Assembly (NCBI GenBank): GCA_016648135.1
Contig: JADDOH010023624.1
Coordinates: 1 to 64,000 of the forward strand
Length of the DNA stretch: 64,000 nt
Origin: Agrypnia vestita
Taxonomy: Eukaryota > Arthropoda > Insecta > Trichoptera > Phryganeidae
Direction: 5' to 3'
Part shown: in pieces, positions 21,437 to 32,499 of the stretch
Numbering within the stretch: the first letter of the stretch is position 1
How the letters are laid out: the number at the start of each line of letters is the position of its first letter
Program-made: the position numbers and the translations under genes
The notes under the pieces: model-generated
What the model saw: the letters and a program-made list of their open reading frames with translations, nothing else
Told to the model about the DNA's origin: nothing
The model's database searches: none

Positions 21437-22311
21437 TTTTCACCACTTATATATTGAAAATATCAACATGTTACAGGAACAATCGTCCCTTTGTCAGGAT
21501 ACGATCAATACAAACAAATTTAAAATCAAAGTTTAGACAGTAAAAAAAAATATATATATATATATCGACGGCTCCTACGTATAATATCGTAACCCACAAA
21601 GCGACGATTTTCAGTTTGTTCTGTATTTCATATGTTTTTAATTATATATTTAATTCCTAGAACGAAAAAAAATTTTTTTTATAATAATAAAACGTTATTT
21701 ATTGCAAAATATTTATTTTTCCTTCTTGGAATTAAAGATATAATTAAATACACATGTGTATACACAAAGAACTCAAAATCGTCGATTTGTGGGTTACGAT
21801 ATTATACGTAGGAGCCGTCGATATATATATATATATATATATAATATAATATATATATTATATATCGACTATCTATATATATATATATATGTATATGGGA
21901 AATCAATAATAATTAAGTAGATTACTTATTATTTTGTTATTTATTATATAATTATTAGCTTACATGAAAACAAATTTAAAAGATAACCATTTGTAGATAT
22001 AACCTGGTTATTTATAATATTCAATTTACTATTGCCACATACTTTATTTCTAAAATTTCTAATTTATCAAAATTATAATTCTGTATAATTTGTGCGTAAA
22101 ATTTGTAAACCCTTATTAATTAATATCAAAAGAATGATCCATAGCCAAAATATTATTAACAAAGTCATATATTTAAAAAAATATCTTTATTGTCTATACC
22201 TACTTGGATTTTTAATTTTTAATTTGTTAGTATGCATTGTATCCTAATGAAGGGACTATTGGCTCTGAAGAATGTTGATATCAATATATAAGTGGTGAAA
22301 AAATGGTACAT
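21437..22311. mobile_element. PLE with inverted ends and a nested MITE
   Basis: Left end ttttcaccacttatat with aaaatatcaacatgtt, right end the mirror tgttgatatc..atataagtggtgaaaaaa. Hammerhead boxes are decayed: left CTGACAA and GTAAC, right CTAATGA and GAAGA. Minus-strand PLE wording (aaattagaaattttagaaat, tttgttttcatgtaa) near 21965-22115 shows an endonuclease C-terminus with frameshifts. Confidence 0.7.
21566..21820. mobile_element. Small MITE with 46-bp terminal inverted repeats
   Basis: 255 bp from cgacggctcctacgt to its mirror. The 46-bp ends differ at one base. It lies in an (AT)n tract, so any TA duplication is masked. It interrupts the PLE copy. Confidence 0.9.
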
Positions 22312-24063
22312 TTTTATTAAGTATATTAATAATGTCACTACAAATCATTTTGCATTTTTTGAAGAAATATTTTAAGTTTAAAAAACAGAGGCACAGCTCG
22401 TGCGACGTTTTTATTTATTTAATATATGGTACAAATACAATTGTTATATATTTATATATCAAATTACTTTGTTGTCATGTAGACCTCATCAGTGAAGATA
22501 CGCTCTTGAGTCTGATGAGGGAGCCACAGTTCTTATTATTATTATTATTTTTTTATCATTATTTTGATAAAACAAGCATATCATAATTGTATCACTAACA
22601 AATTTATCTTTTTTTAAGATGTCCATTTTAATAATGTACTTTATTGCATAACAGACACAAATTTATCCGAAGAAGTATGTGATGTCGAGATTTTTTCTAA
22701 ATTTTTCATTTCAAAACAGGCAAATAGGCTGTTGACTATTACAAGACCTTATTGTTCTTGTCTTTTTATCATAATTTTTTTTTTTAATACGAATGAAAAA
22801 TCCATAAATCGAGTACAGCCATTAATGCATCGAAGCGGTTTTTAATTACAGTTCAAATACTGTTTACATGTTTCGGCAAAATGCCCATGGCGGACAAGGT
22901 GGCCGCAACTGGAGAATCACCCGACTGATATAACCGGTATCCGAGTCGAGCCATCCGATGGGTCGAGTGGCGATACTAAACAAATCGACCATAATCTGGT
23001 TACTGCCTGATCGTCACTCCCTTTTACTCCTCTCATTATTTTTAACTTATTTCAAACATGTGTGAAACAAAGTAGCTCTGCGAAATAATGAAAACTTACA
23101 ACGATCGAACTTTTCTAGTGGTTGTTCGTTCGTTTGGTTGGTTGTTAGATTGTCTTTACAAAGTAGTGGTTTTATGTTGTGCCGTGTCTAAAAAACCTAA
23201 TTATTAAACTTGAAATAGCAACAGATAATTCAAAATGTGCAGATTTTTTGAAAAAAAATATAAAAAAGAATCGATAAATTCAAAAATCAGTGATCAGAGG
23301 ATATTAAAAGATTTTACGAGTGTTATGGAAAGCAAAAATTAAATTTGTACTAGAGCTGATAAAGGCAATGGTTTAGTTATATTAACAAAATGAATAAAAT
23401 GAAAAAGCTTAAAAAAGAAATATCTAAAAAAAAAAAAAGGTTCGGGAAGTCTACAACCATTTATTTCCTGCTTTACCAACGCAAAACAAAATTCGCCAAA
23501 CATGGATAGGAAAAGTCGACCATATTATGTATATATGTTTATTTTTTAAAACATATTTCGTAAAGTAAACAACATTGTTGTATATACACTTTTATCATTG
23601 ATAAATATAAAAATGTGAGTTCGAAGATAAAATAAACCAACAAAATAAATTTAAAAGATAAAATTAAAACATATTTAAAAGGGAAATAAACAATAATTAG
23701 GACACTTTAAAATAAATAAAAATGATTATAACTATTATTTATTATTATTACTTATTATACTTATATCGATCAATGAATCTAAATACTAAAGAAACGGCAA
23801 CAGAATATAAAAAGAATTAGAAAGGCTTAGCATAAACGTAATAATAAATGTATATCTTTATTATTTTGTTCTCACTATATTGTCAGCTGCTCATCTCGGC
23901 ACAGGTTCTTTCTAGGAAGATGAGCGGCTCCATTTCCTATGTCATGTATCAAGATGAAGATAAATAAATAAAATAAAAGCTGTTGGTGTCTAAGTCAAAA
24001 CAATACTTGATTATAACAATGACAAATCATTAAACAAAATCCTCTTTTTTATTACTGCCTCAA
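22312..24063. other. AT-rich DNA with a PLE-end remnant and a hairpin
   Basis: 22882-22910 keeps acatgtttcggcaaaatgcc on the plus strand, the stem II/GAAAC/stem III part of a PLE end without the CTGATGA box. 22485-22520 is a cctcatcag / ctgatgagg hairpin. 23920-23970 ends in a taaataaataaaataaaa run that could be a LINE tail. No gene seen. Confidence 0.4.
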
Positions 24064-24290
24064 ATGCTTCAAGTCATTTTAGTATTTCTAGTACAGGGAA
24101 CTCGTAGCATCCTTCATTCTCGTTCAAAAATTTATATTAAGGTTATGATTCACCATTCGTTTCTTCTGTTCCTATTATGCTTCAAGTCATTTTAGTATTT
24201 CTAGTACAGGGAACTCGTAGAATCCTATCATTCTCATTCAAAAATTTAAATTAAGGTAATGATTCGCCATTCGTTTCTTCTGTACCTATT
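24064..24290. repeat. 113-bp tandem duplication
   Basis: atgcttcaagtcattttagt starts both copies (24064, 24177). They differ at about six positions. Confidence 0.9.
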
Positions 24291-24348
24291 ATTTTCATTA
24301 AATTAGAAAACACTTTGGACCTAAGCATTATTGTTTGATTACTACAAT

Positions 24349-24690
24349 TTTTATTCCCTTTATATATTAACTCGTGGCGTCTGATTGATTGATTGCTTGT
24401 CTGACAAAAAACTTTGGATCGATTTTTAACCCTTTTCCCGTGATCGAATCGAGCTGAAACTTTGCAAGCATACTCATGGCGACGATCAAAAGATCTATAA
24501 AATTTTAGTTTAAAAAATAATAATTATAGTATACTTTTGGATTTTTCAAATTTTTAATGGTTTTTTCATACAACTCAGTAGTAAGTTGTATGGAGATTAA
24601 GACGCATATGGTAGTCACGAAACATGAAAATGAAAACGAAAATGAGAAAGGGAGTATCGTAAAAACTAGGTTTTTATGGATTAGTTTTTT
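24349..24690 (+). mobile_element. ACTCCCTTT element (copy E), short
   Basis: ttattccctttatatatta start, complete core, a shortened middle with ttttttcatacaactcagta as in copy A, and the agaaagggagtatcgtaaaa end. Confidence 0.8.
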
Positions 24691-25714
24691 AAAATTCAAA
24701 TATTGTTGCCACCGACTTCTTAAAACTTTATTTTACCTACGAAACTTCCTGATTTAAGTAAAATGCGCGGTTATCATAGAATATTTATTTTAAATAAAAC
24801 ATTTCGTTAAGTCTTGAAAATACCGAGTTATTTATATTAATATGAATTAAATATCAAATATTACTTTAATAATACTCGCCGATTTTTAAGCCCATCACGA
24901 GATTCTATTGTGACCGGCGATGAATATTGATTTTTTTTTAAATACCTACCTAAATGATTTCTATGCAAAAAAAAAACAAAGTTGAAACGATATTTTAAAA
25001 TATGTGTAAACTTGCAGAGAAATATAAATATCGATCATTTTTAAAAGAACACAAGAAGAAAACAAATAAAAATTCTCTATTTAACGCAACACGCACCATT
25101 TATTTAATTTCACAACTACGGAAAAATTGTGAAACCGGACGAACGGCTAGAGTGAGTTTGGGCCTGTGTGATCTGCAGAGCGCATTAACAAATAATGGAA
25201 CCAGTAAATTGACGGCTGGCATCTGAAGTTTACCAACGAATTAGACATATTATGTTAATCACACGTAAGCAACTAATTGTGACAATTTATTAACAATTAT
25301 GACAATATGTCGAGAATAACAATATGCCAGTCTTATGAGCTATAACTACCTACTCTTCATGCAGTAAGTACCTACCTACAACCTACAACATAAATATACG
25401 ATGTAATAAGCATAATATAATATTTATTTTGATCAAACATGCAAATACTACATTGTTCACAAGTAACAAGCACTGATTTCTACTTATGATTGTTTTCTAC
25501 AGAAGCTGTGTGCATGTATCTGGCAAATAAACTAAAACTAATAAGGTTGATGTTATCAAAAAAATCTCATTAAAATATAATTTTCTTACAAAACACTGAA
25601 ACACGGAAAAATGTTTGGTTTTATGAAGACTTAATATTAAACATTATGTAAATCGTGGTGCTTCGTAAGTATAAACTCAAAACATTAAAAAACTTATTTA
25701 AAACCCTATCATGT
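24691..25714. other. Unassigned DNA
   Basis: No feature recognised. The 74-codon frame at 25002 has no known family. Confidence 0.35.
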
Positions 25715-25734
25715 ATTAAATGGAAGCTTTTCTA

Positions 25735-25925
25735 ATTCCGAACCCACAGCTGTCAGATGAAGTCGGCGGCTTCTTTCGGCTTCCCGCTGCCGCGGTGCCA
25801 CGGGCTCCGCGCTCCGTGATTGGCTGCCGGCTCGCGCCACCTGCCTCGCCCTCCAATCACGGCCGTTCCCGGTATCCTGCGCGGCTGTCGGGCATTCCTA
25901 GGTGCAATGAACCAGTTGTTATAAG
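25735..25925. promoter_or_regulatory. Isolated GC/CpG island with inverted CCAAT boxes
   Basis: About 190 bp of GC-rich sequence in a strongly AT-rich surround. ccgtgattggc and ccaatcacgg face each other about 40 bases apart, forming a 10-bp inverted repeat that includes CCAAT on both strands. This could be a bidirectional promoter or a foldback repeat. A 98-codon frame crosses it but has no recognised domain. Confidence 0.35.
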
Positions 25926-26387
25926 CTTATGGCTAATGTGTGAGTTTTCTGGATCTGTTCGCCCGCTTCGAGATGCCAATGCGATACATTATTATGTAAT
26001 ATCTCTATTCATTTGATATCACTGCGGTATCTATGAACGATTAAAGATAGTTTTGAACCTTCCAGCACTGAGATATGTGGTGTTTATATGATTTAATCTC
26101 ACATACGAGTAGTTGATTGGGTCAAAATATGACAATGCCGCGTGAAAGAAAAGGAAATGCATCTTTCAACGCGTCAGGGTGTGGAATTGTAACTTATTCA
26201 TGTGAACAATAATTTATTTAACGTATACCAAGACAGTAACTTCTAATTAAATCTTAAAAATTTATAATAAACATCTTGGCGGTAGGTACACAATGGGGTT
26301 TCGATACCAATATTTAAGTATGGAAGTGAATCCTGGAGCTGGCAAAAGAATAATGAATGTTAATTGAATGCAATGGAAATAAGAAGA

Positions 26388-26475
26388 TGTTCTTACGGTG
26401 GAATCGTGAGAGTTGCGTTGCGTAATGTAATCACGTAAGCCACCTTATACAGGTCATAAGAACTAGGGTATTCTT
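26388..26475 (-). mobile_element. SCAG repeat fragment (minus strand)
   Basis: gttcttacggtggaatcg, gcgttgcgtaatgtaatcac and aggtcataaga match the central part of the family at 29154-29420. Confidence 0.65.
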
Positions 26476-27431
26476 TGTTAAACAATATCACATTCAGCAA
26501 CCCTTTTCCTCTTCTTTCAGCTCCTTTAGTTTTTATTTAGGTAATTATTTATACAATTATTATTTATTTATTATTTCTACCTAAACCACTTTTTCTATAT
26601 TTGAAAATATTTAATGTAATACTTCACCTGTTGTTGACAGGTTATGCCACTCTCGAAACTCGAATAGTAAAATAATAACATTAATTTCAAATAGAGAATA
26701 CATAGTTACATTCCGTCCCCTTTTATGAAATAAACAGGTTTAAATAAACTCGTTGAAAAATTTACGAAAATTACAAAAAATGCAAAACAATAAAAATACA
26801 ATTATTATGTTGTCATACGGCATCGCGTGCGGGAAAACTGTCAAATTATATCGTATTTGCGGTATTTTCCAAGGCTCATCGGTCAATTATTAAATAATTA
26901 TGTGGTACCGATTCTTAGGATAATTTTGTTTGCGTTTCGTACGCGGCGCGGCCATTCGGTCTCGCGGAGGCTTTATGGCCGTCACGCTGAAAAATGTTAC
27001 CGGATCGGCTAAGTTTTATTATTCAATACTAACGATAAACAGCGGAAGTGTCCACTCAAATGTCAGACATTTTGTTTGCAGTTATAAATTAATTAATATA
27101 CATTTTTTTAATAACTTTACAATATTCTGTACAGTACAGAACAATCTCAAAAAGATCTATGTAGAGTTATCCGAAAATGTTAAATATTTTTAAACAAAAA
27201 CAAATTAATGTAAAAAAAAATACTAGGTACCTATGTCACATCTTTCATTTTAAATACTGCATTCCAAAACATACACGATATTTATTTATTTATTAATAAT
27301 ACACTCCCTAAATTGGGCTTTTATATAATATTATGTGGATTATAATGTCTTTAAAATGTAAAAAACATAGATTTAATTAAAATAGTGATTGTATTATTTG
27401 TATAAATCTACTTAAATATATATATATATAT
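26476..27431. other. Unassigned DNA
   Basis: 26930-27010 is GC-richer (cgtacgcggcgcggccattc) but carries no recognisable domain. Confidence 0.35.
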
Positions 27432-27612
27432 TTTTTAAAATAGAGATGCGAACACGGAATACGTGTCACATCAATATTCTTACTATTTTCAAACTAAGCT
27501 AAACGCTTGAGCTATGAAAATAGGACTAACTTGCTGATCTGGAGTGAGGTTCGAACCAGTGACGTTTGGTTCACGAGGCGAGAGTCCTAACCACAAGACC
27601 AACAAGCTACTC
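27432..27612 (-). mobile_element. tRNA-derived SINE-like repeat (Glu/Asp-like), copy 1
   Basis: Minus strand: tRNA-like head 27612-27541 with A-box ttggtcttgtggttaggac and B box ggttcgaacct, body with cctattttcatag and gtttagcttag, then an AT tail. The same body follows the head at 62054. It directly abuts the PLE end at 27620. Confidence 0.65.
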
Positions 27613-27734
27613 AAAAATTGTTTGATTAATTACACCAACATGTTTCGGAAATACCTTTCCATTGTCATCAATTTTTAAACAATTCACATATAAATATAAA
27701 TAATAATAACAATTATTGGCGAAGAATTTTATAT

Positions 27735-28043
27735 ATGATTAAATTTTTTAAACAAATTTCAAAATATCTACCAAAAAATATTAGACCTGCATTTTATAAA
27801 CTGTCGTGTAAAAATTGTACAGCATTTTATATTGGAAAAACCGGTCGGAATTTCAATGTAAGAGTTAAAGAGCATTTGAGATATCTGAATAATCATGGTT
27901 TTTCTGAATTTTCAAATCATTTATTAGAAAATGATCACGGTTTTGATACAAATTTAGGACTTTCTATTTTTCACATAAATAATTTTTGTCTAAAATTGAA
28001 TAATTTAGAATCATTAGAAATTAGTAAAGCATTTAATAGTTAA
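27735..28043 (+). pseudogene. PLE GIY-YIG endonuclease fragment
   Basis: 102 codons, plus strand. Residues about 18-45 read KNIRPAFYKLSCKNCTAFYI then GKTGRNF: a KL..CKNC pair of cysteines before YIG, as in PLE endonucleases, followed by VRVKEHLR and a histidine/LLENDH motif. The domain looks intact over this part, including YIG. The reverse transcriptase is missing upstream and the start codon is simply the first ATG. Its C-terminal LNNLESLEI matches the other PLE fragments here. Confidence 0.85.
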
Positions 28044-28214
28044 CAAAATATTATTAATAATCAATTAAATTTAATCACTTGCCCAATTCTATTTTTTTTT
28101 CCAATAATTACAAGTAATCAAGAACTTCAGCAATAATATTTAAAAAATTTCAAATAACATAGATAAACAAAAAATAAAAGGCATTATTCATTTTGATATT
28201 TTGACAAATACATA

Positions 28215-28256
28215 ACACCCTGACGATGGAAAGGTACTTCCGAAACATGTAGGTGT
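28215..28256 (+). ncRNA. Hammerhead-ribozyme-like motif (PLE)
   Basis: Stem I acacc / ggtgt (5 bp), CTGACGA (28220-28226), one extra U, stem II ggaa / ttcc with a 6-base loop, GAAAC (28242-28246), self-complementary ACAUGU stem III, GUA triplet. All three stems form perfectly, making this the strongest copy in the window. Confidence 0.9.
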
Positions 28257-28487
28257 AATTAATTTATACAAATAATACAATCAATATTTTTTTAAATGTC
28301 AATCTACAATGTTGCTGAATCAATTGAAAAAATAATAGATTTAATTTATTATAAAAAAAGCATTATTATGTATCTACTGTGTAAATAAAAAAATAAAAAA
28401 AATATATATAAAGTAGCATAAAAAAGGGAGAAAAAATATAGACCCTTTTTTTGAGGTGGGATTTCCTCAATATTGAGTTGAAATCAT

Positions 28488-28640
28488 AAAAAATAACTAA
28501 CTAACTAACTAACCATCACGTCGTTTCCCCGCAGGGGTAGGCAGAGAGGATTAAACGCCAAACTCTTCTATCCTGGCGTACCACTTTTGCTTCGGCCACA
28601 TTTATACATCTATAGATTATAGATTCTACTTGTAGGGGCG
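28488..28640 (-). pseudogene. RTE-like LINE 3' end with (ttag)n tail, minus strand
   Basis: On the plus strand: ctaactaactaactaac, then ccatcacg.cgtttccc and taggcagagagg, the reverse of the LINE end at 36600-36711. Coding remnant is the last 30-40 codons of the family. Confidence 0.75.
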
Positions 28641-28925
28641 CTTTCAAATTTAAAAAATAAAAAAATTTATGGCAATAATTTTTCGTAAAAATAAAAGCTC
28701 ACCCCCATTCCTAGATTTATAACTTTAACTAATAAACTATTTTATTCAAAATTTTTGTTGAATTCTCCTTGCGGACGAGTTAAAAAAACTATACAAGAAC
28801 GACCGGCGTGTTAAAATCAATTACAGGTTTCGAAAGGAAATAATTTAGCATAATATAAGGATGGAATGTTAGTATATGTGTTGCTAGAGAGGAATATATG
28901 TTAAACGACTCTGTGGCAGTCCAGA

Positions 28926-28958
28926 TTTTGATCAATTCAGCGAGCGAATTGATCAAAA
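28926..28958. repeat. Perfect 13-bp inverted repeat, 7-base loop
   Basis: ttttgatcaattc, agcgagc, gaattgatcaaaa. Could act as a protein-binding palindrome or RNA hairpin. No neighbouring gene supports either. Confidence 0.8.
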
Positions 28959-29153
28959 ATGGAATTTAGATTGCTGACATTAAAATGTCTTGGTATATTA
29001 ATTTCACAGATTGTGAATATCCGTATGATGTGACTCATCCCTTATGTTTAACATACCGAAAAAGTAATGTAATCTGTGTTATATACCTAATAAAACCAAA
29101 CATACAATACAAGAAATATTCATAAAAACAATGCTTATTGTAATATATCTTAG

Positions 29154-29420
29154 TTAGGATAAATATCATGGAAGTCTCACAGAGAAGAAGCATGTATGGT
29201 CTTTATAGTCTTTAAGTCTTTATAGAGTGGACACATGGCTTATGACCTGTATGAGGTGGCTAACGTGATCACATTACACAACGCAACTCTCACCGATTCT
29301 ACCGTAAGAACTTTATGGTATTACAATATCAAAAATTTTAATGTTGTGTACATGTTCTTTATCTGCCGTATTTCAAATAATTGAAAAAACTATGCTATAG
29401 ACATCTAAGGTCGAAAATTC
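29154..29420 (+). mobile_element. SCAG repeat (plus strand)
   Basis: gataaatatcatggaagtct, cacagaga.ga, ggcttatgacctgtatgagg, gtgatcacattacacaacgc, ccgattctaccgtaagaac and aactatgctatagacatct. One of about ten copies. No coding capacity, so a non-autonomous element of unknown class. Confidence 0.75.
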
Positions 29421-29574
29421 TCATGACATAGTATACACAGAGGTCGTCGTTTTCTATATCATATACTAGATTATACATCTATATGTTGTGAAAACATAAA
29501 ACCGCCAAAAAATGACTTTTTTTTTCCTTTTTTAGCATTTTTTTCAATGTGGCGTCATGAAATTTTTTTAGTAA

Positions 29575-29715
29575 ACCTCACATTCGGATTCAGCACCTTG
29601 TCTTGGCTATATATTGGAATGCGAAATCTGTGCTGACGCGGTTTAAGGTAATTTTATGGAACATACCGCGCAATAATCGATAAAAATGCGTAATCAAATA
29701 CACATTGTCAAACTA
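29575..29715 (-). pseudogene. Jockey-like LINE C-terminal fragment (minus strand)
   Basis: tatattggaatgcgaaatct, gctgacg..gt.taaggtaatt, ataccgcgcaa.aatcgata and taatcaaatacacatt match 13540-13680. Shorter and decayed. Confidence 0.7.
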
Positions 29716-29804
29716 ACACTAACACTCAACATAAATATTGGGTGTTTTTGTAAGCGCGCAATGTGTATGTCGCGCCGAAGTTAGTATGAAACTATCTGCA
29801 ACCC

Positions 29805-30048
29805 TTCAAAAATGACGGAACATTGGTTAGCGTCTTTGCATAGCCCTAGTATATATTTATAGCATCTTTTTAGTGCTCCACGGAAAGGCAGCCGTAGCAA
29901 CATCGGTGACCTCCTCGGTTTGGTGGCCGGAATTCAAGCCCCATCTTCGGCCGTCTTTTTAGCCGTGAATTCAAACAAAATTACGGACGTTACACGAAGT
30001 TACGGGGACAGACGGAGGACGGACAGACAGCGAAATTATTATGTTTGA
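29805..30048 (-). mobile_element. Non-autonomous Helitron III (minus strand)
   Basis: Minus-strand start TCAAACATAATAATTTCGCT after an A, then tgtctgtccgtcc. Shares ttcacggcta, gatggggcttgaattc and agatgctataaatatat with the copy at 60436-60704. The 3' CTAG is mutated. Confidence 0.6.
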
Positions 30049-30657
30049 TGATATTTCTACGTGACGCTAATATACTCGAGATAGGTTTCAACTGGATTTA
30101 ATTCATATTACGGAACAATAACGGAACGTGAATTTTCCGTAGGCGATTTTCGCAACATTACCGGAACAATCTCGTTATATGAGTAAATGATTTTGTAGAG
30201 ACACGCCACATCTGTCGAGGCGCTTGTTCGTCTTAATGCTTGCATCCCGTGTTACATCACACAAATTCCTCATATTCCTTAATTATGTTTCATGAGATTT
30301 TAAATTTACTCATATTTTTTTTCATTCATGTGACAATACGCCGACGCTTGGAACTTTTTACGTATCCCGGAGAATTGGTCATAATGGTTCGTGTGCTTCA
30401 GTTGGTCATTCTGATCTGCTTCCAAAATTCAACAGACAATTTTTGATAGCTCGTTCTACGCTCGACTCTGTACTATCATTGTGAAAACATTCGATCCTAT
30501 TCGAAGTATTAGTTTATTACAATTTTTCGGAAATTTATCACGTAGATAAGATGATAATTCGAAGAAGCTGGAAAGCATTAGGAAGTAACGGATCTCCAAC
30601 TCGATGGACCGACAAGATCAATGAATGGTGCTACTGGCTATCTTATTGTAAAGGTTA
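30049..30657. other. Unassigned DNA
   Basis: A 68-codon frame at 30240 has a hydrophobic stretch but no family match. 30545-30640 resembles the style of LINE 3' coding (gaagctggaaagcattagg) without a clear frame. Confidence 0.3.
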
Positions 30658-31324
30658 TCAAAACATAGTATAAAATAAGCGTATCTCCCTCTGTCTGTCT
30701 GTATGACCGCGCTAATCTCGAGAACCACAGAATGGATTTGTATGCCGTCTTTGCTGTTGTAATCTGCATTTCCCAAGAAATATTTCAATGTATTAAAAAT
30801 TGTCCTAGCGTATATAGCAGCTAAGCATTAACGGTATTAGTGAATCAAGTCGGGAAAAAATTTGCCACTAAAACGCTCTCATGAAAACGCTGCCTAATCT
30901 GTTAGGGATACGAAAAAATCGCGTAGCAAAGAATTGTGTAAAATTAAATTATCTACAAAAAAATCATAAATAGCATGCGAGTATCTTTTAAGGATAACTT
31001 ACACTAATCATTTTTGTCTACAAAATTTCATCAAATGTATAACTAAGATGTAATGGTTCATTTTGCAGCAATTTGACCAATTCAGTATTAATCCTTATTA
31101 AATTAAACACCTTATTAATCTTAAGCATTAACCTTAGATCAAATTTGTCCTTACACTAAATCATTAAATTAAATATCTTAGAAAATAAGACGAGTTTAAA
31201 CAAATAAGATGGAGCCATAATTTAATATGTGTCACGGGGCTATGTACGGTGGGGAGAAGTCATTATTACAGTGTATCATTATAAAAACCAAACTGTTACG
31301 GGTGAAGCCGGGTGGGGTCGCTAG
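30658..31324 (+). mobile_element. Non-autonomous Helitron I, complete
   Basis: Starts TCAAAACATAGTATAAAATA after an A. 5' region tctgtctgtctgtatgaccg followed by cgctaatctcgagaaccac is typical of insect Helitrons. Ends acgggtgaagccgggtgggg then TCG-CTAG (31321-31324) before a T. 667 bp with no Rep/helicase. A relative on the opposite strand is at 6300-6620. Confidence 0.8.
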
Positions 31325-31361
31325 TACATTATTATTAATGTACATAATAAAAAAAAATATA

Positions 31362-31552
31362 TTTTCACCACTTATGTATTGAAAATATCCACATGTTCCA
31401 GGGTCAATAGTCCTTTTGTCAGGATGCAATGTATACTAACAAATTTTTGATTTTTTAATTTGTTAGTTTACCTACATTGAATCCTGACTCCTGACAAAGG
31501 GACCATTGACCCTGAAACATGTTGATATTTTCAATATATAAGTGGTGAAAAC
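31362..31552. mobile_element. Head-to-head PLE ends (palindrome), subfamily C
   Basis: ttttcaccacttat..attgaaaatat at the left mirrors the right end, about 90-bp arms with some differences and a short AT loop near 31448-31456. Both hammerhead motifs are decayed. It follows the Helitron end after 37 bases. Confidence 0.8.
31488..31527 (+). ncRNA. Decayed hammerhead-like motif (PLE)
   Basis: CTGACAA (31491-31497; G8 changed to A), stem II aggg / ccct, GAAAC (31513-31517), self-complementary ACAUGU stem III, GUU. The change at G8, a catalytic base, should abolish cleavage. Confidence 0.6.
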
Positions 31553-32179
31553 AACGTACATACTTATTAATTAATTAAAATAAACCTAAAACATTTATTA
31601 ATGTAGATATTTATTTATTTCCAGTGATTCAGATTATGATACTGAGCCTTTATTATTTAAGGATGTCCGCTCGTTCATTCCCAGGTATGTCAATGCCACG
31701 TGTATTACTCCTTTATTTTTTCATGAACCCCGAGATGATAGGTACTGATATTTAAATATTATCTGAATAGTTTCCAAACAATTGTTTTGCATCTTGTTTT
31801 CTAAGTAGTATGCGGCGCCAGATGTGAATGCAGAATCCCACGGCATGTTGGATAAAGTCAACACGCACATTGTTTGCAATTTTAATGTCAATAAAGTTCG
31901 TATGGGGATACCGTAATATATAAATTCATATGACGTACGTACGTACGTTTTAATTTTTAACAAACAGACCGACACCAAGTCGATATTTGTTCAGATAGAT
32001 ATTCCTAATAGAAAAGCTCAAAGGCACACCACGATCCATGCTTGGTATCAGTCTAAGAGATATGAATAAAAAATTATGAATATTTTGAGTTTGTCCAAAT
32101 TTTTCAAAACAGTATTGGACTTTTGTCACAAGGATATCATTAATCAATCAATACTAAAAATTCTAAAAAATAGATATCT
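31553..32179. other. Unassigned DNA
   Basis: No feature recognised. Confidence 0.35.
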
Positions 32180-32452
32180 CATTAGTGACATCTGTGGTCA
32201 TTAAAGGGGAATGAAAAAGCTTTGGATGCCGGTCGCGCGAAGGATTGTTGCAACACATATAGGGAACATGGCGTGTAATTTAAATATATACAATTTCCAA
32301 AAAAATTGAAAAGACATGATATTCTATCATGGGTTGAAATGTTGAACGTTACATTGTGTAAAATGATCACTTAAGCGAGCCGTATGATAAGTCGTAAGCC
32401 CTATGAACACCCAAAGACTTCCATACCTATTTTCCCATATATTGATTAAGAA
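32180..32452 (-). mobile_element. SCAG repeat (minus strand)
   Basis: cattgtgtaaaatgatcact, taagcgagccgtatgata, ccctatgaacacccaaagac and cccatatattgattaag are the reverse of the family consensus. The left part (ggggaatgaaaaagctttgg) parallels 12080-12110 inverted. Confidence 0.7.
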
Positions 32453-32499
32453 ATTATGAAATTAGGCGCAGAATACAGTACTGGATATCATGAATCAGT

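Larger units (their letters stand above)
27620..28268 (+). mobile_element. PLE with inverted ends around an endonuclease fragment
   Basis: ttgattaattacacc..acatgtttcggaaa at the left is the inverse of ttccgaaacatgt..ggtgtaattaattta at the right. Between them lie the GIY-YIG fragment and its 3' untranslated part. The left motif keeps stem II and GAAAC but has TTGATGA in place of CTGACGA. Confidence 0.8.

Noticed and set aside
22485..22520. Another hammerhead motif (CTGATGA present on both strands)
   Set aside because: No GAAA at the right distance on either strand. It is only a simple hairpin.
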